A DNA stretch of 64,000 nt from Barnesiella sp. WM24 (GTDB lineage: Bacteria > Bacteroidota > Bacteroidia > Bacteroidales > Muribaculaceae). Location of the stretch: positions 62,001-126,000 of the forward strand of contig NZ_SPPC01000005.1 of NCBI RefSeq assembly GCF_004570975.1, given 5' to 3'. Shown here in pieces: positions 1-8,095 of this stretch. A program made the position numbers and the translations under genes. Numbering within the stretch: the first letter of the stretch is position 1; each line of letters starts with the position of its first letter. The notes under the pieces were generated by a model, which saw nothing but the letters and a program-made list of their open reading frames with translations, ran no database searches and had not been told where the DNA came from.

Positions 1-2685
1 AATGTATGGATTGCGTCAATGGGCAGCGGTGTGTTCACCTACAATCCCAAAGAAAAGAAGGCGGTAAAAAACGAGACTATCTCCTCTCATATAAATCTAT
101 GGGTAGGCAGCATTCTATATTCCGCCAACAAACGGCGTCTATATCTCGGCACCTACGACGGACTGTTTGCTGCCGATAACTGCAACGACAGTAACTCGGT
201 AAAGGTATCATCGATAAAGCGCGGCACAATAGTTTACTGCATCCAGGAGGAGCCGACCGGAAAGATATGGTGTGGCACCTCTACCGGATTGCTCGGCTAC
301 GACCCGGAAAGCGGAGAGATCGTAAACTATACCACCGCCGACGGACTCCCGTCAAACACAGTATATGCAATCCAGAGAGAAAGCATAAACGCCCTTTGGC
401 TCAGTACCAGTTCCGGGCTGTCGCGCTTCGACATAACAGGACGTAAATTTTCCAACTATCATGCCGATAACGGACTGCAAAGCAATGAATTTTACAAAAA
501 TGTTTCGTATAAAGACAACAGAGGCATAATGTATTTCGGCGGCATGAACGGCATAACCTTCTTCTCGCCAAACGACATAAAAAACAGCGGTATAAAATAC
601 ACGACACGAATAGTGGACTTCTATCTTCACGGCAATCCGGTAAAGGTAGGCTCCAAGTCAGGATTTCGCGACATTATTGACCGCCCGATCTACGAAGCGG
701 AGAGAATCAACCTGTCTCACTACGACAATTCATTTTCAATTGAGTTCAGCACATATGAGCTAAACCGTCCGGAATCGGTAGTGTTCATGTATTCACTTGA
801 CGACGATGACTGGGAAACACTACCCTACAATGTCAATAGAGTGAACTTCAGCAATATAAACCCGGGCATGCACACCCTAAAGGTCAAAGCTGTCGACAAC
901 GATGTCGAGTCAGATGTTTTGTCAATAAAAATCGACATTGCACCGGTGTGGTACAACTCCATGCTCGCGCGTCTTGTATATATCCTGCTTATCGCTCTTG
1001 TCGCATGGTACTTTCTCAATCAGTACAAGAAGCGCCAGCTTCACAGAAAAGAGATCATGGAGAGAGAAAACAGCGACCAGATGAAAGAGGCACGCCTGCA
1101 ATTTTTCACCAATATCTCCCATGAGATCAGGACACCGATGACCCTTGTGATCAGTCCTATCGAGAAACTGATTAACAACGACCCCGACCCGTCGCGACAG
1201 AAAGAGTACAGGCTCATCCACCGCAATGCAAAACGCATCCTGCGCCTTGTTAATGAAATCATGGACATAAGAAAGATTGACAAGAGTCAGATGCACCTTA
1301 CATTTACCGAAGCCAACCTTGTCCCGATGATTGAGGACTTGTGTGCCACATTCTCCCAGGTCACTTCCGACCATAACATCACTCTTTCATTCAATCACGG
1401 AGAGAATGATGAAATTTCAGCCTGGGTAGACGCCGCCAACTTTGACAAGATAATAATGAACCTGCTGTCCAATGCCGTAAAGTTTACTCCCGACGGCGGC
1501 AAGATTGACATCGACCTCAAGACCGGAGTAAATCCCGACGACGATTCTCCGCTCGGTGAATATGTGGAGATTTCAGTAAGCGATACCGGCATCGGCATAC
1601 CGGAAGAAGACCGACTTCACATCTTCGAGCGCTTCTATCAAGTCGACACCAGCAACATCAAGGGAACAGGTATAGGACTTCACCTCGTCAATTCTCTCGT
1701 ACAGCTACATTACGGCACAATAGAAGTATCGGATAATCCCGATGGTCAAGGCTCCCGTTTTGTCATCCGCCTCCCTCAGGGCAATTCCCATCTTAAAGTA
1801 AGCGACATCGCTCTTGAGCCTGTCGCTGCCGAGACGGGAGATGAGGCGGTCACTCCCGACCTGCCCGAAGAGCCGGCGGAAGAGAACAATCCAAAATCAG
1901 TCTCCAACGAGCGAATACTCATCGTTGAGGATGACGAGGAGATACGCCACTATATCAAAAAGGAACTTTCATCGCGCTATAAGGTGGAAGAGTGCAGTAA
2001 CGGCAAAGAAGCCCTTGACCTGATATTCAAGAAATCACCGTCGCTGATAATAAGCGACGTGATGATGCCGGAAATCGACGGTCTCGCGCTTACCCGTAAA
2101 ATCAAGAAAAATATCAACCTGCAGCATATTCCCGTGATACTCCTTACCGCCAAGTCGCAGGACAAGGACAACATAGAAGGATTGCAGTCGGGGGCCGACG
2201 CTTACATCACCAAGCCGTTCAACATAGATGTGCTCATCTCTACTGTCAATAATCTTCTTCTCTCCCACAAGCGGCTGCGCAACATTTACAGCGGCAACCA
2301 GAGTCATGACGCAAAGGTTAACATCAATGTGTCGTCAACCGATGAAAAGCTTATGGAGCGCATTATGAAGGTTCTTGACAAAAACATTTCCAACCCCGAC
2401 ATCACGGTGGAAATGCTCGCGGAGGAAGTAGGCATGAGCCGCGTGCATCTTCACCGAAGGCTGAAGGAACTCACCAATCAGTCGCCCCGCGACTTCATAC
2501 GCAACACAAGGCTGCGCCAGGCTGCTAAACTGATGAGCGAAAAACGCCTGAGTGTATCGGAGGCCGCCGCGCTGACCGGCTTTAAGAATGCCAATAACTT
2601 TGCCACATCATTCAAGGCTCTGTTTGGCATGACTCCTACAGAATATGTTAACTCAAAGACTGATAGGGGGGGAGAAACAGTATGA
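1..2685 (+). CDS. Hybrid two-component system regulator (HTCS), 5' truncated by window edge
   Basis: One-protein sensor kinase and transcription factor of the kind that controls Bacteroidales polysaccharide loci. The reading frame is open from base 1, so the true start and most of the periplasmic sensor are outside the window. Numbering from the Met codon at 19: remaining Reg_prop beta-propeller repeats to about 195, a Y_Y_Y domain about 240-305, one membrane helix about 315-333, HisKA with phospho-acceptor His368 in NISHEIRTP, HATPase with NAVKFTPDGG and GTGIGL, a receiver with phospho-acceptor Asp680 in SDVMMPEIDG, and a C-terminal AraC-type HTH about 785-880. All catalytic motifs are intact. 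It overlaps the next gene by 4 bp (ATGA), so the two are probably cotranscribed. Its closeness to the xylan locus makes it the best local candidate regulator, but that link is inference. Confidence 0.95.
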   Translation, partial: NVWIASMGSGVFTYNPKEKKAVKNETISSHINLWVGSILYSANKRRLYLGTYDGLFAADNCNDSNSVKVSSIKRGTIVYCIQEEPTGKIWCGTSTGLLGYDPESGEIVNYTTADGLPSNTVYAIQRESINALWLSTSSGLSRFDITGRKFSNYHADNGLQSNEFYKNVSYKDNRGIMYFGGMNGITFFSPNDIKNSGIKYTTRIVDFYLHGNPVKVGSKSGFRDIIDRPIYEAERINLSHYDNSFSIEFSTYELNRPESVVFMYSLDDDDWETLPYNVNRVNFSNINPGMHTLKVKAVDNDVESDVLSIKIDIAPVWYNSMLARLVYILLIALVAWYFLNQYKKRQLHRKEIMERENSDQMKEARLQFFTNISHEIRTPMTLVISPIEKLINNDPDPSRQKEYRLIHRNAKRILRLVNEIMDIRKIDKSQMHLTFTEANLVPMIEDLCATFSQVTSDHNITLSFNHGENDEISAWVDAANFDKIIMNLLSNAVKFTPDGGKIDIDLKTGVNPDDDSPLGEYVEISVSDTGIGIPEEDRLHIFERFYQVDTSNIKGTGIGLHLVNSLVQLHYGTIEVSDNPDGQGSRFVIRLPQGNSHLKVSDIALEPVAAETGDEAVTPDLPEEPAEENNPKSVSNERILIVEDDEEIRHYIKKELSSRYKVEECSNGKEALDLIFKKSPSLIISDVMMPEIDGLALTRKIKKNINLQHIPVILLTAKSQDKDNIEGLQSGADAYITKPFNIDVLISTVNNLLLSHKRLRNIYSGNQSHDAKVNINVSSTDEKLMERIMKVLDKNISNPDITVEMLAEEVGMSRVHLHRRLKELTNQSPRDFIRNTRLRQAAKLMSEKRLSVSEAAALTGFKNANNFATSFKALFGMTPTEYVNSKTDRGGETV

Positions 2686-4103
2686 TTTCCAGCAAGATGC
2701 GTCACTTGACAAGTCTCCGTGCAATTATATTTGCATTTATAGTATTCTCATTCATAATGTTGCCGATACGTAACGGCTACATCCTCCGGTGGTATGACGA
2801 AATGTCGCTTTTCATGACAGGCGGCTCGTTTCTGCACCACATGCTTCACTATCCCGGTGGAATGCTCCAATATGCCGGTTCATGGCTTACCCAGTTTATG
2901 TATTATCCATGGCTCGGAAGCGCGATACTCATATCACTCTGGGTGATAGCCGGATTGCTCAGTGACCGTATATGGAGGCTACCGGAAGGTATGCGCGGGC
3001 TCTCCATGCTTCCGTCTCTGTTTCTCCTTGTATCCGTGCTCGTTCTTGACGAGGCATGGGTCTCAATCAACTATCCCGGCTATCTCTTCGCCCCTACCCT
3101 CGGCATCATCAGCTCTCTCTTCATCGCCGACGCGGCACGCATCATCAGCGGAGTGCTTTGGCGCGGGATATTCCTGACGGCATGCACATTATTGTTCATG
3201 CCACTTGGATTCTACGCAATCCTCGGGATAATCTTAGGGATAATCGGGTTGATGCAGCAATTCAAGCGCCACAAGCTGTCGGCAAGCACAATCATCCTTA
3301 TAACTCTTGTCGCCATAATAATTGTACCACAGCTTTACTATTATCTATATGACGGCTTTGCCGGCGACAGCAGGCTGCTGTATCTTGAAGGTCTGCCTGA
3401 CTTTCTTATGAAAAAGCACGACATCTATCTCTGGCTGCCATTTGCCGGCATAATACTCTCCACATTAATCCAGCCGGCGGCGGCAATGACTGCCAAGCCA
3501 TTAAGGGCGGGCCGAATTATAACTTGCTGTGTGATTCTTGCCTCAGGATGCTATGGCGCTGTCGCCGGACAGAAAAGCGAACAGTTCAGAGCCACCGTGC
3601 TTATGATGCAGCATATCGACACCATGAGATGGGATAAGATAGCCTATATCATGAACCACATAAAGGAACCGCCCACCTTTACAATGAAAATAATAGGCAA
3701 CCTCGCCCGTATAAAGCTTGGCGGCGGAAATGAGAAAGTAAGTCATAATCCGACCGACAGGAACGCATCACCAAGACACAAGGAAGAGTTTCTTATGTCG
3801 GCATTTGTCAACGTGCCTGTATATTATCATCTCGGAAACACCCACGGCAGCTACCGCTGGGCAATGGAGCACACGGTGAAATACGGGACAAGGGCGTTTT
3901 ATCTGAAATATATGGTAAGGAACTCAATCATGCACGGTGAATATGAACTTGCATCACGCTATAACCGGCTGCTTCTTAACACCATATTCCATCGCGACTG
4001 GGCAAGACACTTCCAGCGCTATATTGACAATCCGGAATTAATCAAGGAGAGCCGTGAGTTCAATTCCATCCCGGAAAATCCGGCAGAGACGCTTTTCGTA
4101 TAA
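2682..4103 (+). CDS. Polytopic membrane protein, DUF6057-like
   Basis: I do not recognise a function. The 473-residue protein starts with a hydrophobic helix and has roughly eight to ten predicted membrane segments in its first 290 residues, followed by a soluble tail of about 180 residues (from about residue 290) rich in Arg, His and Tyr. The tail looks helical and could hold TPR-like repeats. The start overlaps the stop of the HTCS gene (ATGA) and follows a run of seven G residues that could act as a strong purine-rich ribosome site. Overall shape resembles the Bacteroidales family DUF6057, from memory and not searched. The gene is convergent, 8 bp apart, with the CxxCH beta-propeller gene. 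No transporter or enzyme motif is visible. Confidence 0.7.
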   Translation: MISSKMRHLTSLRAIIFAFIVFSFIMLPIRNGYILRWYDEMSLFMTGGSFLHHMLHYPGGMLQYAGSWLTQFMYYPWLGSAILISLWVIAGLLSDRIWRLPEGMRGLSMLPSLFLLVSVLVLDEAWVSINYPGYLFAPTLGIISSLFIADAARIISGVLWRGIFLTACTLLFMPLGFYAILGIILGIIGLMQQFKRHKLSASTIILITLVAIIIVPQLYYYLYDGFAGDSRLLYLEGLPDFLMKKHDIYLWLPFAGIILSTLIQPAAAMTAKPLRAGRIITCCVILASGCYGAVAGQKSEQFRATVLMMQHIDTMRWDKIAYIMNHIKEPPTFTMKIIGNLARIKLGGGNEKVSHNPTDRNASPRHKEEFLMSAFVNVPVYYHLGNTHGSYRWAMEHTVKYGTRAFYLKYMVRNSIMHGEYELASRYNRLLLNTIFHRDWARHFQRYIDNPELIKESREFNSIPENPAETLFV

Positions 4104-4111
4104 TCAGCTGC

Positions 4112-5599
4112 CTACTCATATACAGCCCGTACAGCCTCCGCGCCGACTGTCCTGACAAGCTCACGCCGCGGCACTTTTACTGGCTGCACCATAAACTCAG
4201 GCACATTATAAGACTTCATCAGATTCTTATAATATGAAGTGTCTTCCTGCGGAACGACAAATGCCTTGGAGGCTGTTCCCTCCGGTGAAAAATATGTTAT
4301 GTAAGGGCGCGTATAGGAACCGTCGTCACGACGCGAGCTAAAGATTATCCACCGTGAACCTGACGACCATGAATGATAGCTGTCAGTATCATCACTGTTG
4401 GCACCGGAAAGCGGAATAATCTCTCCCGAAGAAAGATTGACGACAAAGAGATCGCTGTCTTTATGCCATATGTGAAAGGTCCCATAATCAGCCTCACAGA
4501 AAAGGAGCCACTTGCCATCGGGCGATATGCGCGGGAGCAGGGCGCTCTTCCCTCTTGACGATGCAGCTACAACCGTGTCAGGCACCGAGAAGCTTCTCTC
4601 GGCAGGATTGAAGTCCATGACAAGTATGTCGTAATGCAGACTGTCAAAAGATGCATCGACATTGTCAGGTGTCACTCCGGCAGGATACCTCGCCGCCGAA
4701 TAATATAGCTTCGTCCCGTCGGAAGACCATGCAGGAAATGTCTCCATGACATCAGGGCTATCCACAATCGTGGAGACTGTCCCTCTGTCGACATCATAAA
4801 GTATCAGTCCCGACGAGCCATCAATGACCTCAACCTTCTGATTGTCGCCGGTAAAAAAGCGCTGATGAGTCTCGTTGACGGAATAAGCTATCAGATTCAG
4901 CGTTGGATGCCATGCAGGATAAACGCCGGCAGAGAGTGTACTGTCGGTCTTGAGATTCACTTTTTCCGCCTTGTCACCGTTTATAATCACTGTTCCCCCG
5001 TTGAACTGCCTTACATGAAACTGCGACATCCCGTCGGCATTTTGATTACGCGGGACATGACAATTTATACAGAACCCTCTTGACTCCTCGCAGGGAAAAG
5101 CATTGTTAAAAATCACCGACTCGTCAAAGCTCGACAAGTCACGCTGATTTATCGACAAAGCGCCATATTGCACATATGACGGCTCGATAAGGCGATAGGA
5201 AAAATACCTGTCGATGGAGTCATTGGCAACATGGTTGATAAAACCATATCGTGTCCAGCGACCGTCACCGCCACTTACGTAAACCGAATATCGCAGGTCA
5301 TCGCCTTTATTTGCCTCGAGCAACCTGTGCCAATCGTTCATGTCAAATTTCACCATCTTGCCTTCCACTACAAGCGGAGTTCCGGCATTGCCCTCCACCT
5401 TAGTCACATAACGCTCTCCGGGCATGTCGATTTCAAAATTCATGGGTGCGATATTCGGGGGCATCACGATACCTGTATAGTCGGGGGTTAGCGCCGGCAC
5501 ATCGTCAGAGTCGGTCACATTTTCGTCAGGCACCTTGACGGAGCAAGCGGCAAGCAGAGCCGTCAACATTATGACATTAAGAAAAGAAAAAGTTTTCAT
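4112..5599 (-). CDS. Lipoprotein with PD40/TolB-like beta-propeller and one CxxCH heme-type motif
   Basis: The N-terminus is a lipoprotein signal with lipobox LLAAC (Cys19), so the mature protein should be membrane anchored outside the cytoplasm. Residues about 45-165 form an unrecognised beta-rich domain. A short stretch with the c-type heme motif CINCH (177-181) follows. The rest is a WD40-like PD40 propeller, with recurrent W-S-x-D-G-x-x-L/I-x-F/Y units such as PAWSSDGTKLYYS and RISPDGKWLLF. In the TolB family such propellers are protein-interaction scaffolds; the heme motif is an addition. It lies 19 bp downstream of the CE6-like esterase on the same strand, so it could be read through from the xylan operon, but its content does not suggest a role in glycan breakdown. 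Heme attachment is predicted from one motif only. Confidence 0.75.
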   Translation of the reverse strand: MKTFSFLNVIMLTALLAACSVKVPDENVTDSDDVPALTPDYTGIVMPPNIAPMNFEIDMPGERYVTKVEGNAGTPLVVEGKMVKFDMNDWHRLLEANKGDDLRYSVYVSGGDGRWTRYGFINHVANDSIDRYFSYRLIEPSYVQYGALSINQRDLSSFDESVIFNNAFPCEESRGFCINCHVPRNQNADGMSQFHVRQFNGGTVIINGDKAEKVNLKTDSTLSAGVYPAWHPTLNLIAYSVNETHQRFFTGDNQKVEVIDGSSGLILYDVDRGTVSTIVDSPDVMETFPAWSSDGTKLYYSAARYPAGVTPDNVDASFDSLHYDILVMDFNPAERSFSVPDTVVAASSRGKSALLPRISPDGKWLLFCEADYGTFHIWHKDSDLFVVNLSSGEIIPLSGANSDDTDSYHSWSSGSRWIIFSSRRDDGSYTRPYITYFSPEGTASKAFVVPQEDTSYYKNLMKSYNVPEFMVQPVKVPRRELVRTVGAEAVRAVYE

Positions 5600-5618
5600 G
5601 GCATTATATTCAAGATTA

Positions 5619-7070
5619 TTATCTAATTGAGATTATCTTTCCTTGTGTTATATACAGTCCTCCTGCAAGTGAAGCCAGCGCGTCACCATCAGCCGCGACC
5701 AGTCTACCCGACAGGTCATAGACAACCGCCGACTCATTGTCAACCGACACGCAGTCAGTCACGCCCGCATAAGGGTTATTGTTAGTGGCATAGACATGCT
5801 TTATAATCACGGGCTTGAAACCATAAGCCCAGAAGCCTACACGATAGACCTCTGATGTCTTCAGCGGCACAATGCCCGATTCCGTATTTTTCATCATCCC
5901 GTCAAGCTCGGCAACTATAAGCTTGCCGCCGTTGAATTTTGACGAATAAGGAGTCGCCCAATAACTTGCCGTGTCAAACACGCGAAATTCCACGCCATTG
6001 GTCTCCGGCTCTTCAAGTTCGGCGACTATATAGCGGTAGCCCGACAGGTCAATCGGCTTGTCATACTCCCAGCCGCCGAAACCATATTGTCCCGCAATGA
6101 AAGTGTTGGTTGACGCATCAAACGACCCGTCTTCCCATATGTCAGGATTAAAATACTTGAAATCAAACACAAAGTCACCTTCTGCAGGCTCAGGCTGCGG
6201 CACAAAGGGAATTTCCTCCGAATATTCCACCTTCGGGTCGGTAATCCCCATTGTAGCAAGCATCGCCACAGCATAACGGCATCCGAGCACACGATAGCCG
6301 TGGGCAGTGAAATGCAATCCGTCGCCTTTCTGCGGCAGATTTGCAGCGGATACCACATGAGCATTAGGGATAACCGACGGAAGCATGTTGACGACAGCAT
6401 TATGGCCGCCGCACACACCGCCCTGTGCCGTGGTCACGACTTCTCCGGCAATAAGCGGCACCTCGGCTGCATTCAACCCGAGGTCGGCTATTATGTCGTC
6501 ATAGAGCCTTTTTACTTTAAGCGTCCAGTCCTGCTGTCCGGCATTGGACTCTCCCTGATGCAGCAGAATGCCTTTGATTACTCCTGATTTCTGAGCCTCA
6601 CGGGCACACTCAATCAAGCGGGCATAAGGCACATTGCCATATTCCTTCATCATATTTTGAAGCCAGTCAGCCTCATTGACAAGCGAAGCAGGGTCAAAAT
6701 CCTTTGAGAGCTGTTCGATACGACAGCCGCCGACAGCCACGGGCACGACACCGACAACCACCTCTTCAGGCAGATTGGCAATCATCGTACGCCCGAAATA
6801 ATCCATAGGCGTAAGCCCGGTATATTGCCTTACCAATGGCGGTTCAGCCGTGTACCATTCTCCCTTTGACCGTCCCGACTGAGGGAAATCCACAGCTGCC
6901 ATCACCTTAAAACGCACAGGGACATCAACACGATCAATCGGCTCCACCTGGGCATTTCCTTCCATATTTGACTGTCCGAGGCAAAGATAGATATGAAAAT
7001 TCTTATCTTGAGCGGTTGCCGCGACAGCAATTATCGCGGCAACCGTAAATATCAGAAAATGTCTAACCAT
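5619..7070 (-). CDS. Secreted carbohydrate acetylesterase (SASA / CE6-like) with T9SS-like C-terminal tail
   Basis: Predicted to remove acetyl groups from xylan. A signal peptide (ending about TAQD) is followed by an SGNH-type SASA domain: block I GQSNMEGNA carries the nucleophile Ser, a later block reads LLHQGESNA, and the catalytic Asp/His block reads GDGLHFTAHGY. This pattern is typical of CE6/sialate O-acetylesterase-like enzymes. Residues about 290-430 form a second beta-rich domain that may bind glycan. The last 45 residues (VVYDLSGRLV ... GGLYITQGKIISIR) look like a type A type IX secretion sorting domain. The gene is last but one in the minus-strand series, 11 bp after the GH43 lipoprotein gene, which supports acetylxylan esterase over sialic acid chemistry. 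Confidence 0.85.
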   Translation of the reverse strand: MVRHFLIFTVAAIIAVAATAQDKNFHIYLCLGQSNMEGNAQVEPIDRVDVPVRFKVMAAVDFPQSGRSKGEWYTAEPPLVRQYTGLTPMDYFGRTMIANLPEEVVVGVVPVAVGGCRIEQLSKDFDPASLVNEADWLQNMMKEYGNVPYARLIECAREAQKSGVIKGILLHQGESNAGQQDWTLKVKRLYDDIIADLGLNAAEVPLIAGEVVTTAQGGVCGGHNAVVNMLPSVIPNAHVVSAANLPQKGDGLHFTAHGYRVLGCRYAVAMLATMGITDPKVEYSEEIPFVPQPEPAEGDFVFDFKYFNPDIWEDGSFDASTNTFIAGQYGFGGWEYDKPIDLSGYRYIVAELEEPETNGVEFRVFDTASYWATPYSSKFNGGKLIVAELDGMMKNTESGIVPLKTSEVYRVGFWAYGFKPVIIKHVYATNNNPYAGVTDCVSVDNESAVVYDLSGRLVAADGDALASLAGGLYITQGKIISIR

Positions 7071-7081
7071 CGCAAATGTAA

Positions 7082-8092
7082 TTATTTAGTCTGCACGACA
7101 TAATTCATCGTTCCGTCGGGATTATATGACAGAGAATCCACACATACGGAACGGCGTCCTATCGCACCCTTGTGACCGTCAAGCTCAAGCGTCGCATTAT
7201 GATAGAACAGATAAGGCTGTCCCTTGAACTCGATGATTCCCGGATGTATGGTAAAGCTGTTTTCCGCACTGCCGGTAAGCTCACCTCTCGGAGTCCAGGG
7301 ACCATCCATTGACGGAGCTGTAGCATAAGATATTGTCTCACTGCCCTTGCCAAAAGAGGCGTAAGTGAGGTAATATATGTCATTTCGCTTGTGAAGCCAC
7401 GGACCCTCGACATAGTTAGGCACATCAATAACCTTAATTTCACCGTCAAGTTCAATCATATTTGGCTTTAGCTTTGCAAGGAAACATGTACCGTTGCCCC
7501 AGCACAGCCACGCGTCGTCACCGTCGATAAGCACTGTCGGGTCGATGTCATTCCACCATCCGCGCTTTCCATTGTCAGTCATGTCGTCAGACACAAGAGG
7601 CTTGCCTATAGCATCGACAAACGGACCGACAGGAGTATCGGCGACTGCTACGCCGACAGCCTTTCCAACATAGGGTTCTCCACCCTGCACAGTGGTAAAA
7701 TAGTAGAACTTGCCATCTTTCTCCACTACCTGCGACGCCCACGCTTCTCCTACCGCCCACTTGAAATCGGCAGGACTCAACACAGCACCGTGGTCAGTCC
7801 AGTTTTTCATGTCGTCGGTAGAATAACACAGCCATTCCGTGATATTAAATTCCTTACCTCCCGAAGCCGAGTCCTGACCTTCATAAAACTCATCGTGACC
7901 TACGTAGAGATATAATCTGCCGTCGTGTACCATCGGTGCCGGGTCGGCGGTAAACTTGTCTCTAACAAGCGGATTTCCGGCAAATACAAATGTCTTGACT
8001 GAATCCTTTGTTTCCTCTGTTGAATCAGACTGCTTGTTTCCGCCACATGCCGTAAGCGCGAGAGCAAGCATAAAATAAGCTGAATGTTTCAT
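7082..8092 (-). CDS. GH43 glycosidase lipoprotein (probable alpha-L-arabinofuranosidase or beta-xylosidase)
   Basis: A lipoprotein signal (LALTAC, Cys16) precedes a five-bladed GH43 propeller that fills the protein. The three expected carboxylates are visible: general base Asp50 in TADPAP, the pKa-modulating Asp184 in NDIDPT, and general acid Glu229 in VEGPW. The length (336 residues) is that of a single-domain member without a CBM. It is closely related to the GH43 domain of the gene at 12461-13771 (shared TADPAPMV and WTDHGAV strings), which suggests local duplication. It sits 3 bp downstream of the GH97 gene in the operon. The family is secure; the choice of arabinosidase over xylosidase cannot be made from sequence alone. 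Confidence 0.9.
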   Translation of the reverse strand: MKHSAYFMLALALTACGGNKQSDSTEETKDSVKTFVFAGNPLVRDKFTADPAPMVHDGRLYLYVGHDEFYEGQDSASGGKEFNITEWLCYSTDDMKNWTDHGAVLSPADFKWAVGEAWASQVVEKDGKFYYFTTVQGGEPYVGKAVGVAVADTPVGPFVDAIGKPLVSDDMTDNGKRGWWNDIDPTVLIDGDDAWLCWGNGTCFLAKLKPNMIELDGEIKVIDVPNYVEGPWLHKRNDIYYLTYASFGKGSETISYATAPSMDGPWTPRGELTGSAENSFTIHPGIIEFKGQPYLFYHNATLELDGHKGAIGRRSVCVDSLSYNPDGTMNYVVQTK

Positions 8093-8095
8093 GAT

